Source: Pectobacterium parmentieri (GTDB lineage: Bacteria; Pseudomonadota; Gammaproteobacteria; Enterobacterales; Enterobacteriaceae). From it: a stretch of DNA of 64,000 bases. The position numbers were made by a program, and so were the translations under genes. The stretch lies in contig NZ_CP015749.1 in the NCBI RefSeq assembly GCF_001742145.1, positions 3,534,001 through 3,598,000 of the forward strand. Reading direction: 5' to 3'. Shown piece after piece: positions 7,526 through 17,330 of the stretch. The notes under the pieces are model-generated. The model saw nothing but the letters and a program-made list of their open reading frames with translations. It made no database searches and had not been told where the DNA came from. Numbering within the stretch: the stretch's first letter is position 1; each line of letters opens with the position of its first letter.

Positions 7526-10191
7526 TGAGCACCATCAATTCTGAGCAGATTATTCAGGGCTGGCAAAATATTGAGGCTGGCGCAGGACAGGCAATTGACT
7601 GGATCGCGACCGTTCGTGAGGACGCCCCGCATCTGGATAGAGAAGCCGATCACCTCACCATTAATCTACGTCGCAGCCGTAACAAAGCCCGCAGATTAGC
7701 GCAGGCAGCGGCGAAACCGATGACGGTAGGCTTCTTTGGTTTATCACAGGCTGGTAAATCGTATTTGATCTCCGCTCTCGCGGCAGGAGAAAACGGTAAT
7801 TTGGAGACACAACTTGCCGGTAAACAGCTTGATTTTCTGAAGCACATCAACCCTCCCGGTGGAGGGAAAGAAGCCACTGGGTTAGTCACTCGTTTCAGCC
7901 GACGCGGCGCGAGCCTCCGTGAGCATCAACAGGTTTCGCTGCTACTCTTCAGTGAAGTGGAAATGGGGAAAATCCTCGCTAATGCCTTTATTCATGATTT
8001 TAATCAGGAAAAATTTAACTGGCAGTACGATGAGAAGCGAACCCATAACCTGCTAATGGCGCTGGCGAAGCGCCGCAACGCTTCTCGAGTTCCGGGCGTC
8101 ACAGAAGATGACGTGGTATCACTATGGGACTATCTCAGCCGTCATGCAGGAAAGAGCCAGAGCCGTTTGGCATTGCACTATTGGCCTCAGGCGATTGCGC
8201 TGGCGCCTTGGCTAACGCCGAAGGATCGTGGGGTGCTTTTTTCTGTTTTATGGGGTGACGTGCCGGAACTCACAGAAGCCTACACCCAGTTTGCGCAGAC
8301 GTTGCAGCGCTTGGGTGGCGCACCGGAAGTCAGAGCTCCGTTACACACGCTGGTACAGGAAAAGGACGGCTTATTGGTTCAGCACGACAGCATTATGAAC
8401 GTTGACATGCTGGAGCGTCTGAATAAAGAACCCGATGTACGCATTGACGTCACACCGGTACAGGATGGTCAGGCGGGTGCGCCCGTTGAGATTTCTCTGG
8501 CCGAATTGGCCGCTCTGACCGTTGAGTTGCACATTCCACTGCTAACGCCCCCCCGTGAGCCTCTCTTTGAATCGGTAGATCTGCTCGACTTCCCTGGTTA
8601 TCGAGGTCGTCTGGGGGTTGAATCGATGGATGACATACGTCGGGAAGTGAAAAGTGAAGATAGCAACCCGTTAGCGCAGTTAATCCTTCGTGGAAAAGTC
8701 GCCTATCTCTTTGAACGATATACCGAAAACCAGGAAATGAACGTACTGGTTGTCTGCACGGCATCAACTAAGCAATCTGATGTAAAAGAGGTTGGTGATG
8801 TACTGAATGAGTGGATCAACTACACCCAAGGCGCAGACACAGAGGCACGCGGACGGCGACTGCCCGGCTTAATCTGGGCGCTTACCATGTTTGATTTGCG
8901 CATCAGCCAAGGATTATCCCATGACGAAGCCATTCTTCGTCAGTCCTGGGGCCTTGGCGGAATGATCAAAATGGCGATGACAGAACGTTTTGGTAAATTT
9001 AAATGGATGCAGGAGTGGCAGCAGGGACAAGCATTCAACAATACCTTTCTGGTACGTAAACCGGGCCAGATAACCCCTTTTATCCGTATAGAGAACGAGA
9101 AAGAAGACGCCATCCGCGAAGAAAGCAAAGCGCAGTTGGCGCTGATGCGAAAAACTTTCCTGGAAGATAGTGCCGTTACCCGTTATATCGCTACCCCGGA
9201 CGCCGCCTGGGACGCCATGCTCAGCTTGAATGACGGTGGTATGCGCCGAATGGCCGATTACCTGAGCCAGGTCGCCCGCCCGGAAGTAAAGCTAGAGCGT
9301 ATTGCAGAACAGTTACAGGATATGCGCGGTGAACTGGTAGAAGGTGGATTAGGAAAATGGTATCAGCCCGAAGGTGAAGAAGAAGTTGCGAAAAAAAATC
9401 TCATCGCTCAAGAGATCCTCGCCGCACTGAAAAAACGCAATGGCATGCATGGCGAACTGTTAGCGCGACTTGTGCCCACCCGGCGTTCCCTACAGGAACT
9501 CTATCTACAGCAAATCTCGGTGGAACCAGAGGAAGCGACTGAAGAAGAGGCCGATTTTTTTGATATCGGCGTTGACGATGCCTTTGGTCTCGATGCCCCA
9601 GTCGCCGCGACACATAGCCATGAAACCGCCTTTGCCCGTCAGGCATTGCAGCTTTGGATTAACCATCTGCGTGACCTGCCAGAAACACAGGCAATGCAGA
9701 ACTATATCAATCTGCCAAGACCGGTCATCGCGCTGCTGGTGGATGAACTGATCACCGGTTTGTTACGGTTGAAGCTAGAAGATGCGCTGGTTAGCGTAAT
9801 GACCAACACCGAGCAAGCGGGTGTCCGCCGCGAGCGAATGGTCGAACGTCAGGTATCACGCGTACTGCACGTAATGAGCAATTTTGTCACCTGGCTTGGT
9901 TATTTGACTGTCCCTGAGACAAAACGCCCCGTTCGCCCCAACATGCAGGATCAAGCCATTTTCACCCGCCCAGTGCAGTGCGACAGCGTACAGTGGATGG
10001 ATGACGAGCGTCTCACTCGCCTGACCCCGCAACAGCTTAACTACAGCGCCATTTTTATTATCGATTGGCTGATCGGCCTGGAAGCCTTGATCGCTGAGAA
10101 TGCCGGTCATTCCGCCGGACGGGAAATCAGCGTGGCGCAAAATGAAAAGCTCGGCGCAATCATTCACCGTATTAAAACTGCACAGGAGTAA
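7525..10191 (+). CDS. srfC: SrfC, dynamin-like GTPase/virulence factor family
   Basis: An 888-residue protein with a P-loop GLSQAGKS at 72-79 and a G3-like motif in DLLDFPG at 352-358, the spacing expected of large dynamin-type or virulence-factor GTPases with long insertions. ALTMFDLR (about residue 455) may be the G4 region. The C-terminal half is mostly helical, and an acidic stretch lies around residues 672-690 (EEATEEEADFFD). No signal peptide or clear membrane helix is seen. It is translationally coupled to srfB. Membrane remodelling, or switching the assembly state of the SrfB partner, is a reasonable inference that the sequence does not prove. Confidence 0.8.
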   Translation: MSTINSEQIIQGWQNIEAGAGQAIDWIATVREDAPHLDREADHLTINLRRSRNKARRLAQAAAKPMTVGFFGLSQAGKSYLISALAAGENGNLETQLAGKQLDFLKHINPPGGGKEATGLVTRFSRRGASLREHQQVSLLLFSEVEMGKILANAFIHDFNQEKFNWQYDEKRTHNLLMALAKRRNASRVPGVTEDDVVSLWDYLSRHAGKSQSRLALHYWPQAIALAPWLTPKDRGVLFSVLWGDVPELTEAYTQFAQTLQRLGGAPEVRAPLHTLVQEKDGLLVQHDSIMNVDMLERLNKEPDVRIDVTPVQDGQAGAPVEISLAELAALTVELHIPLLTPPREPLFESVDLLDFPGYRGRLGVESMDDIRREVKSEDSNPLAQLILRGKVAYLFERYTENQEMNVLVVCTASTKQSDVKEVGDVLNEWINYTQGADTEARGRRLPGLIWALTMFDLRISQGLSHDEAILRQSWGLGGMIKMAMTERFGKFKWMQEWQQGQAFNNTFLVRKPGQITPFIRIENEKEDAIREESKAQLALMRKTFLEDSAVTRYIATPDAAWDAMLSLNDGGMRRMADYLSQVARPEVKLERIAEQLQDMRGELVEGGLGKWYQPEGEEEVAKKNLIAQEILAALKKRNGMHGELLARLVPTRRSLQELYLQQISVEPEEATEEEADFFDIGVDDAFGLDAPVAATHSHETAFARQALQLWINHLRDLPETQAMQNYINLPRPVIALLVDELITGLLRLKLEDALVSVMTNTEQAGVRRERMVERQVSRVLHVMSNFVTWLGYLTVPETKRPVRPNMQDQAIFTRPVQCDSVQWMDDERLTRLTPQQLNYSAIFIIDWLIGLEALIAENAGHSAGREISVAQNEKLGAIIHRIKTAQE

Positions 10192-10197
10192 CCTGAC

Positions 10198-11178
10198 GTG
10201 ATCAAACCAGAGCTAAAACCCTTAACCCCCGTCCAGCCGGGCTACGCACTACTGCTGTTACGGGCATGGAAAGGGGGCGAGGAAGGCGTCACGATCTCGG
10301 TGTTACGTAATCAGGACCATCTTTATCTCGATGACAGCGGGCGGTGGAGCAGCGGTGAAGTGTTTTTAACCCTGTCGCCTCTGACACCTTACGATGATGT
10401 CCCTGGCGTGCAGGTTGGTCCAGATTTTCTCGACCCACTGCTGGCAAACCGGCAAGCCGCGTACAGGATTACGGTTAAGGACATCGCCACGACTGATGTT
10501 GGCGTGTTAACCATCACTGATGGTCTGCTGAGCTCCCAGGCAAGCGGTGAAAGTAATCCATTAGCAAATGTCCGCCCAGTGGAAGACGCGCCGGTGCAGG
10601 AAGCGCCCATCCCAGAACCGCAGCCTGAACCTGAGCCAGAACTTCCTACGCCAGCACCACAACCTGAAGGGCGTGTCGACACCGCTGGTGATAAGCCGAA
10701 GAGCAGTAAAAAAGGTGTGCTGGTCGCCATCGCTATTCTCATCCTGATATTGCTTGCCGCTGCGGTATGGTGGTTTACCCGCAGCCCAGCCCCAGCGGGG
10801 ACAACCTCTACCGCGCCCCCCGTAGCCAAGGTCAGCGGGCCTTGCGGCGATGATCAGATGAAAAACAGCAACGAACTGGAGTTCGTCAAAGGTTGCCTAC
10901 GTAGCCAGCCGAGCAGTGCTCAGTTGCTTGACGTGATTAGTAAAGCCAAGGCAGAGAAGCATTGCGACATTGCTCAACGTTTATATGCCTACAAAGCGCA
11001 GTCAGGAGATACGCAAATGGCAATGCGTTATGCCCAGGAATACGATCCCAAAACGGCGCAATCTGGCGGCTGTTTTAGCCCAGATGCACAAACGGCAGTC
11101 TACTGGTACGAGACCATCGTCAATAACGATCCGCAAAATAACGAAGCTAAAGCTCGATTAACCGCGCTAAAAAAATAG
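10198..11178 (+). CDS. Bitopic membrane protein with repeat-like periplasmic domain (srf locus)
   Basis: A 326-residue protein of unrecognised family. The N-terminal 115 residues look like a compact beta-rich cytoplasmic domain. A Pro/Glu-rich linker (PEPQPEPEPELP, about 130-165), a lysine-rich stretch and one transmembrane helix (about 174-194) follow. The C-terminal periplasmic part has a helical, TPR/Sel1-like pattern (QTAVYWYETIVNNDPQNNEAKARL) and several cysteines that could form disulfides. The start is GTG, six bases after the srfC stop. Its shape (cytoplasmic domain, linker, helix, periplasmic domain) parallels SrfA, suggesting another inner-membrane link in the same complex. Confidence 0.6.
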   Translation: MIKPELKPLTPVQPGYALLLLRAWKGGEEGVTISVLRNQDHLYLDDSGRWSSGEVFLTLSPLTPYDDVPGVQVGPDFLDPLLANRQAAYRITVKDIATTDVGVLTITDGLLSSQASGESNPLANVRPVEDAPVQEAPIPEPQPEPEPELPTPAPQPEGRVDTAGDKPKSSKKGVLVAIAILILILLAAAVWWFTRSPAPAGTTSTAPPVAKVSGPCGDDQMKNSNELEFVKGCLRSQPSSAQLLDVISKAKAEKHCDIAQRLYAYKAQSGDTQMAMRYAQEYDPKTAQSGGCFSPDAQTAVYWYETIVNNDPQNNEAKARLTALKK

Positions 11179-11187
11179 GATAAAAAA

Positions 11188-13167
11188 ATGAATTACGCTC
11201 ACTGGTTCAGTGGCCTATTTTGCGCCGCCGCCTTTAGCTTCCCGGCACTCTCAGCCGATCAAAAACCGCTCCTTCAGGAAGGAAAACACACGCTGTACCA
11301 GCGCGTGCTGACTTATCCGGGCTGTGAGTTGGCAAGTAACATGGGTGACTCAGGTAAAGAACAGCCTGCGTTTAGCCGTTTCTACGTGTATCAACGCAGC
11401 CAGCACGGGCAAGATGAATGGCTACAAGTAGGGCCAGATAGCCTGGGCCGTGTTGCCGGTTGGATGAAATCGTCTTGTACCGTGGACTGGAAAATGCAAC
11501 TGACGCTGGCGTTTACCAATCCGGCAGGCCGCCACCCGATGCTGTTCTTCCGTGATAAGAGTGACGTTGAATCCATTCTCAATAGTAAGAAACCCTCTGC
11601 AATGCTGGCTCCACTTCTGACTCGTTTGAAGAATAAACAGCCCGTACCGCAAGTACTGGCGAGAGAGCCAGATTACATGGTTGATCAGCTTAAAAATTTC
11701 TATCTTCTGCCGGTACTTGGATCAGACGATATTTTCACCGACACCGGCTTTCAGGTTCGCGTTCTGAATGTTGCATCGGTTAGTGAAAAAATCAATGCCA
11801 CAGCAGGAGCAGGAGGTTCGACTTCGGACGAACAAACCGGGCAGAACGAAAAAAATATGATGAAAGGCTTCTCCGCATCAGTGGTGTTCGTGATCGATTC
11901 CACCATTTCCATGGGGCCTTACATTGAACGAACCAAAGAAGCTATCGATAAGATTTATCAGCGCATTGAGAAAGAGCAGCTACAGGATAAGGTGAAGTTT
12001 GGTTTGGTCGCGTACCGTTCCAGCGTCAAAGTTGTGCCAGGTCTGGAATACGACAGCAAGATGTATGTTGATCCTAACACGGTGAAAAGCGGTAAAGATT
12101 TTCTCGCCAAAGTGCACGATCTTAAACAAGCCACGGTATCAAGCAGCAAAATGGACGAGGATGCCTACGGTGGCGTAATGATGGCGCTGGATAAAGTCGA
12201 CTGGACCCAGTTTGGTGCCCGTTATGTCGTACTCATTACCGATGCCGGAGCACTGGAGGGATCTGACAGCCTATCCTCAACGTCGCTAGATGCAGCCCAG
12301 GTGCGCCAGGAAGCGGCTTACCGTGGCGTGGCACTTTACGCCATGCACCTCAAGGCCCCAAATGGAAAGAAAAACCACGCCTCGGCGGAAGCTCAGTATC
12401 AGGATCTGACGCTGAACCCCTTTCTGCATAAACCCCTGTACTACCCGATCGATTCTGGAGACGTGAACAACTTTGGCAAAATGGTCGATGGGCTGGCTAA
12501 CGCCATTACCGGGCAGATAAAAGCAGCCTGGAGTGGCGAGAATACAGTGGGCAGTGCGCTCGGTGCCAGCCCAGAATATGCCGGTAAACAAACTAACCCA
12601 TTATTAAGCGATGCCGAGAAATTGAGTAACGCGATGCGCCTTGCCTATCTTGGCGAAAAGCAGGGTACACAGGCGCCGCCAGTGTTTAAGTCATGGATTA
12701 GCGACCGCGATCTGGTGAAGCAAAATATTCCAGCAACAGAAGTCCGGGTGCTGCTCACCAAGAGCGAACTGAGCGATTTAAGCGATGTGATGAAAAAAAT
12801 CATCAACGCGGCTAATGAAGGGATGATTTCACCGGATGACATGTTTGCCAGTCTGCGTTCACTCGCTGCAACGATGGGGAATGATCCAAACCAGGCAAAA
12901 AGCAAGAGTGCCACCCGTCTTGGTGAGATGGGGCTTCTGGGAGAATACATCGACAGCCTCCCCTATCTCAGTGAGGTATTAAGTCTGGATGAAGAAACCT
13001 GGAAAAGCTGGGATGGCTTGGAACAGGAACGGTTTATTCGTCGCCTCAACACCAAGCTCAGCTACTATCAGCGTTACAATCAGGATGTTGATCGTTGGAT
13101 CGCTTTAGCACCAGACAGCGACCCTCGGGATAACGTCTACCCGGTTCCTCTAGAAAATTTACCCTAA
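11188..13167 (+). CDS. Secreted vWA-domain protein (srf locus)
   Basis: A 659-residue protein with an N-terminal signal peptide (MNYAHWFSGLFCAAAFSFPALSA), so probably periplasmic. Residues 25-225 form an unassigned domain. A vWA domain follows with MIDAS residues DSTIS at 237-241 and VVLITDAG further on. The C-terminal 200 residues are helical. Cleavage after SALSA-like residues is expected. The stop TAA overlaps the ATG of the ABC ATPase gene by one base. This is the second vWA protein of the locus and the only one that appears freely soluble. It could bridge to the FtsX-type permease or to the lipoproteins, which is inference. Confidence 0.7.
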   Translation: MNYAHWFSGLFCAAAFSFPALSADQKPLLQEGKHTLYQRVLTYPGCELASNMGDSGKEQPAFSRFYVYQRSQHGQDEWLQVGPDSLGRVAGWMKSSCTVDWKMQLTLAFTNPAGRHPMLFFRDKSDVESILNSKKPSAMLAPLLTRLKNKQPVPQVLAREPDYMVDQLKNFYLLPVLGSDDIFTDTGFQVRVLNVASVSEKINATAGAGGSTSDEQTGQNEKNMMKGFSASVVFVIDSTISMGPYIERTKEAIDKIYQRIEKEQLQDKVKFGLVAYRSSVKVVPGLEYDSKMYVDPNTVKSGKDFLAKVHDLKQATVSSSKMDEDAYGGVMMALDKVDWTQFGARYVVLITDAGALEGSDSLSSTSLDAAQVRQEAAYRGVALYAMHLKAPNGKKNHASAEAQYQDLTLNPFLHKPLYYPIDSGDVNNFGKMVDGLANAITGQIKAAWSGENTVGSALGASPEYAGKQTNPLLSDAEKLSNAMRLAYLGEKQGTQAPPVFKSWISDRDLVKQNIPATEVRVLLTKSELSDLSDVMKKIINAANEGMISPDDMFASLRSLAATMGNDPNQAKSKSATRLGEMGLLGEYIDSLPYLSEVLSLDEETWKSWDGLEQERFIRRLNTKLSYYQRYNQDVDRWIALAPDSDPRDNVYPVPLENLP

Positions 13168-13853
13168 TGATACGGATCTGCGATATGGATATCCGCCGAG
13201 GCGGGGTCAGTGGCTACCGGGTATCATTGCCTGAGTTCGTGCTATCCCGTGGCGATATAGCGGCCCTTGTCGGGCCTAGTGGATGTGGAAAAAGCACGCT
13301 GCTGGAAATGATGGGGACACTTCTACGTCCGGCACGGCTCAAAGAGTATCGGCTGGGCGAGCTGGATATCGCTACGCCACTATTAGCAGAAGATGAAGCC
13401 CGGTTGTCTACTATCCGGGCGCGGGCCTTGGGGTTTATGCTCCAGCATGGCGGGCTGTTACCGTGGCTTTCCGTTGCGGAAAACATCCACCTGACTCGGC
13501 AACTGGTGGGGATGACAACCCATCAAGAGTGGTTGGATGACGCCATCGATCGATTAGGCATCCGCTCATTACTCGCTAAAATGCCTTCCCAACTCTCCAT
13601 CGGCGAGCGTCAGCGGGTGGCATTTATTCGAGCCATTGCCCACCAGCCGCGTTTACTGCTGGCCGATGAGCCAACGGCCGCGCTGGATCCCGACAATGCA
13701 GAACGGCTCTTTGCGCTGATGATTGAGATGGTGCGAACCTTGGACATGGCAGTCATCATTGTCAGCCATGACTGGCAGCGAGTCTCAGATTTAGGCCTGC
13801 GTTGTTACAAAGCATCCGTGGCGGAGGGGCAAAGTGTCTTCCTCCCTGCCTGA
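13167..13853 (+). CDS. ABC transporter ATP-binding protein, LolD/MacB-like (srf locus)
   Basis: A 228-residue ABC ATPase with Walker A GPSGCGKST (36-44), a glutamine in MLQHGG for the Q-loop, signature LSIGERQR, Walker B LLLADEPTAALD and switch histidine in IIVSHD. All catalytic elements are present. Its size, and pairing with an FtsX-fold permease, place it in the LolD/MacB/FtsE type of mechanotransmission ATPases rather than solute importers. No substrate-binding protein is nearby. The gene overlaps the permease start by 20 bases. Confidence 0.85.
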   Translation: MIRICDMDIRRGGVSGYRVSLPEFVLSRGDIAALVGPSGCGKSTLLEMMGTLLRPARLKEYRLGELDIATPLLAEDEARLSTIRARALGFMLQHGGLLPWLSVAENIHLTRQLVGMTTHQEWLDDAIDRLGIRSLLAKMPSQLSIGERQRVAFIRAIAHQPRLLLADEPTAALDPDNAERLFALMIEMVRTLDMAVIIVSHDWQRVSDLGLRCYKASVAEGQSVFLPA

Positions 13854-15066
13854 ACTTCAACCAAAACATACACTTCTGCTACGTATGGCGCTGCGCGATT
13901 TATTGCACGATCGCAAAGTCACGCTGTGTATTGTTTTTTCGCTGATTGCGGTAATCGCACCGCTATTATTGCTGTTTGGCCTGAAGAACGGCATCGTCAG
14001 CCAACTACGCCACGACCTGCTGGACGATCCGCGCACGCGGGAAGTGCGTATGACGGGTAATGGCAACTATGACCTCACCTGGCTGGAGCAGTTGGCACAG
14101 CGCCCGGAAGTCGGTTTCACGATCCCTCTCACCCGATCGTTGAATACACAGGCGGATTTGGTACGAGACAGCCAGCATTTTGCCGCGAATGCTGAGGTCA
14201 TCCCCACCGGAGCAGGTGACCCATTACTTCAGGGCATTCCTCCGCTACAGCAAGACACGCAGGTTGTATTAAGCGCCAGTGCGGCACGCCGTCTTGATGT
14301 CCAAACCGGGGATAGCTTCCATCTGCGGATCAACCGCAATCTTGAGGGGCAGAACCAGCGCGCAACGCTTGAGCTATCCGTCAGTGGGATACTTGATGAA
14401 GCCAAATTCTCTCGTCCCGCCGCGTTTATTTCCCTGCCGCTTCTGGTCGCACTGGAAGATTACCGTGATGGTTTTCAGGTGTCGTTACTTGGGGTTAGCG
14501 AAGGGGAACCGTCACGGCCGCGTATGCGCTTTGCCCGAGCACGACTTTATGCCAGTACGCTAGATGATGTCGCGCCACTGGCCAGTTGGCTGGAAGCACA
14601 GCATATAGAATCAGTCACTCAGGCGGCGCAGATAGAATCTGTGCGTGCCATTGATCGCGTGCTGGGTCTCATCTTTGCGGTCATCGCATGGATCTCGGCT
14701 TCCGGCTGTATTGCCTCCCTGATCGGCGCTTTTATCGCCAACATCGACCGCAAACGCACCGACATGGCCGTACTCCGTCTTCTCGGCTTTCGTCGTCGGG
14801 CGATTACCCTATTTATCGTGATCCAGGCGCTTTGTCTCACGGGTGTGGCATTCAGTGTCGCGTTGGCGATCTACCTATTGGGAAGTGAATTATTTAATCG
14901 CATATTTGGCACATCCCTTCCCGATCACCGGTTCGTTTGCCACCTCGAACCCATTCATTTTGTTACTGCACTTCTGTGCGTACTGGCGGTGGCATTCAGC
15001 GTTGCCGCCATTGGTGCGCTACGGGCGCTGAAAATCGAACCTGCGGAGAGTCTACGTGAAATATAA
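13834..15066 (+). CDS. FtsX/LolC-type ABC permease (srf locus)
   Basis: A 410-residue permease. It has an N-terminal membrane helix (about 28-50), a large periplasmic domain (about 52-270) and three C-terminal helices (about 280-305, 325-350 and 375-400), the four-helix type VII ABC layout. The cytoplasmic motif RKRTDMAVLRLLGFRRR between helices is typical of FtsX-like proteins, as is the ending ALRALKIEPAESLRE. It uses a GTG start inside the ATPase gene. Such transporters couple ATP hydrolysis to work in the periplasm. Candidate clients are the two downstream lipoproteins or the secreted vWA protein. Confidence 0.85.
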   Translation: MSSSLPELQPKHTLLLRMALRDLLHDRKVTLCIVFSLIAVIAPLLLLFGLKNGIVSQLRHDLLDDPRTREVRMTGNGNYDLTWLEQLAQRPEVGFTIPLTRSLNTQADLVRDSQHFAANAEVIPTGAGDPLLQGIPPLQQDTQVVLSASAARRLDVQTGDSFHLRINRNLEGQNQRATLELSVSGILDEAKFSRPAAFISLPLLVALEDYRDGFQVSLLGVSEGEPSRPRMRFARARLYASTLDDVAPLASWLEAQHIESVTQAAQIESVRAIDRVLGLIFAVIAWISASGCIASLIGAFIANIDRKRTDMAVLRLLGFRRRAITLFIVIQALCLTGVAFSVALAIYLLGSELFNRIFGTSLPDHRFVCHLEPIHFVTALLCVLAVAFSVAAIGALRALKIEPAESLREI

Positions 15067-16591
15067 ATTGGCGCTGAGCCTGCTTATAGCTGGAATGGGG
15101 TATACCTGCGCCGCACATGCAGCCTGGGATGAAAAATTCTGGAACCCAAAACCGCTGGCAGATGACGTCATCCTCCCTCTGCCCTGTGATGGCGCGATGG
15201 CGTTTAGGAAAGTGATTATTCCGCAAAATAACCTGCTAGATGACTACGGTATTGTGGTCGGGCAGGAAGGCGATGAATGGGGATATGTGGAGCAAGCTCG
15301 GCAGGAGCATATCTCAGGGAGTTTCTCTGAGAAAAAAGGACAGAGCCGCTACTACCTGATGGCTAAGTATGAGCTTAGCGATTTACAGTTTCTGTCACTT
15401 TCTGGCGACTGCCCAACGCCGGATATAAAAGGCCGTCTGCCAAAAGTGAATATTGGCTGGATGGATGCGATGGCCTTTGCTAACCGCTACAACCTCTGGT
15501 TGCGGAAAGAGAAACTGGCGAGTTTACCCAAAGATGACGGCCAACCTGGCTTTCTCCGCCTGCCTACCGAAACCGAGTGGGAATTTGCCGCCCGGGGCGG
15601 GCAATCGGTGTCATCGTCAGAATTCCGCGACCAGCATTTTCCAATGCCAGAGGGCATGAATAGTTATGCCTGGTTTGCTGGCGCGCAGTCCGCAAACGGG
15701 AAACTTAATCCAACAGGCTTGCTACAGCCCAACCCACTCGGATTGCACGATATGCTCGGTAACGCTGCCGAGATAATGTTCGAGCCGTTTCGCCTTAACA
15801 AGCTTGATCGCCTACATGGTAAAGCAGGGGGCTATATCGTGCGCGGGGGAAGCATTATGACAGTACAGAGCGATATTCGTAGTTCTCTGCGTGGTGAAGA
15901 ACCCTATTACGATGCCAAGGGAGAAAATGGCAGCAAAACTACGGGAATGAGGCTGGTTTTGGTATCAACGACGCTAACATCCCGCGATCGTGTCAAAGAA
16001 ATTGAGAAGGAATGGCAAGCCCTCGGCACGGAAAAAAATACGGCGAGTACAGGAGAAGCCACAGGCTCGTTGCAAAACCTCAATGAAATTTCCGCCAAAG
16101 TACAAGACGAGACGCTAAAGAAACAATTAGAACAACTGCGCGGTGAGCTACGTGCCAATAGCCAATTACGCGATGAACAGCGCGATCAGGCGATAAGAAC
16201 ATCGCTGCAGCTAGGGGCATTTTTGTGCACAAAGATGAAAGATGACGGCGAATTCTTTGATCGTCTCAACCAGCTCAATGCGAAAACCTGTGCTGCGGGT
16301 AATCAGCTAGATGATAATTGCTCTCGTCGCCAGGAACAATTAGGACAGCATCAGAAAGCCCTCGACTTTATCACTAGCTATTACGCCGACACGCTGGTGG
16401 ACATGGGCTCAACCTATAACAAATCGCTTATCGAATCACAAATAACCATCGTACAACAACTGATGGCGGCACGCGGTAAAACCAATCTAAACGGATATCT
16501 GGATACCTACTGGAAAAATCTTCAAGGGTACTGGAAGGATGGCAAAGTGGCACGGGATGCGTGGCTTAACGCATGCAAAAACAATAACTAA
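15056..16591 (+). CDS. Secreted formylglycine-generating-enzyme-like (SUMF1 fold) protein
   Basis: A 511-residue exported protein: signal peptide MKYKLALSLLIAGMGYTCAAHA, a SUMF1/FGE-sulfatase domain (about 45-310) and a helical, coiled-coil-rich tail (about 320-511). Family motifs are RLPTETEWEFAARGG, GLHDMLGNAAE and YIVRGGS. The segment after RGGS that holds the two catalytic cysteines in true FGE enzymes has none here, so this is more likely a binding or scaffold domain (C-type-lectin-like fold) than an oxidase. It uses a GTG start overlapping the permease gene by 11 bases. No sulfatase gene is in the window. Confidence 0.75.
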   Translation: MKYKLALSLLIAGMGYTCAAHAAWDEKFWNPKPLADDVILPLPCDGAMAFRKVIIPQNNLLDDYGIVVGQEGDEWGYVEQARQEHISGSFSEKKGQSRYYLMAKYELSDLQFLSLSGDCPTPDIKGRLPKVNIGWMDAMAFANRYNLWLRKEKLASLPKDDGQPGFLRLPTETEWEFAARGGQSVSSSEFRDQHFPMPEGMNSYAWFAGAQSANGKLNPTGLLQPNPLGLHDMLGNAAEIMFEPFRLNKLDRLHGKAGGYIVRGGSIMTVQSDIRSSLRGEEPYYDAKGENGSKTTGMRLVLVSTTLTSRDRVKEIEKEWQALGTEKNTASTGEATGSLQNLNEISAKVQDETLKKQLEQLRGELRANSQLRDEQRDQAIRTSLQLGAFLCTKMKDDGEFFDRLNQLNAKTCAAGNQLDDNCSRRQEQLGQHQKALDFITSYYADTLVDMGSTYNKSLIESQITIVQQLMAARGKTNLNGYLDTYWKNLQGYWKDGKVARDAWLNACKNNN

Positions 16592-16615
16592 GTAATAATC
16601 AGGAGAAAGTAGGTA

Positions 16616-17320
16616 ATGGTAACGTTTAAAGCATTACGCACAGCGACAATTATAGGATTAATCGTACTTCTGGCTGGCTGTCAGAATTCATCACGCTTAG
16701 GCGGCAGCGACATCGATCCACGTCTTTCGAAGAGCCAAGACATCGAATTTTTTAACAAATCAGGGCTACAGGCTTGTGCTGCTGGTGCGGCGATAGGGAT
16801 ACTGGCTTGTGCAGTAGCCGATGCTAAAAATAAAACAGTATGTATGGCTGCAGCAGCCGTGGCTGGCTGTGGCATCGGTATTGGCACCAATGCTTACCTG
16901 GATAATCAGCGTAAAAAATACGCCACTCAGGAAGAACAACTCAATGCATCGATTAAAGATATACAGGCGGAAAACACCCGAATTCAGGGCGCAGCGAGTG
17001 TAGCGAAATCGGTTATCGCCAGCGATAAGCAAACGCTGGCCAAAATAGAAAAAGAGATCGCTACAAAATCGGTAAAAAAAGAGGAAATGCAAAAGCAGAT
17101 CAAAGGAGTCGACGCCAATATCGCCTATTTGCGTAACACGATTACCGATATGAAAAAACATGAAAAACAGTGGCAGGACGTCTCCGCTGATATGCAAAAG
17201 TCTGGCGACAATACCAAAAAATTAGATACGGAAATTGCCCAAATGCGTGACAAGATCGGTTCATTACAGAGCGAGTTGGATAGCCTCTATAACCAACGTA
17301 CAGCACTGAAAGTGAGCTAA
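16616..17320 (+). CDS. Coiled-coil lipoprotein with glycine-zipper segment (srf locus)
   Basis: A 234-residue protein with a lipoprotein signal and lipobox LLAGC (Cys22), so membrane-anchored by lipid. A hydrophobic Gly/Ala/Cys-rich region (about 52-98, AGAAIGILACAVAD and AAAAVAGCGIGIGT) resembles a glycine zipper and could insert into a membrane or oligomerise. The rest (100-234) is a long charged coiled coil. The ribosome-binding site AGGAGA is well placed. It probably acts at the outer membrane or spans the periplasm as a partner of the ABC/FtsX pair. Confidence 0.7.
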   Translation: MVTFKALRTATIIGLIVLLAGCQNSSRLGGSDIDPRLSKSQDIEFFNKSGLQACAAGAAIGILACAVADAKNKTVCMAAAAVAGCGIGIGTNAYLDNQRKKYATQEEQLNASIKDIQAENTRIQGAASVAKSVIASDKQTLAKIEKEIATKSVKKEEMQKQIKGVDANIAYLRNTITDMKKHEKQWQDVSADMQKSGDNTKKLDTEIAQMRDKIGSLQSELDSLYNQRTALKVS

Positions 17321-17330
17321 GGAGAGTTCC

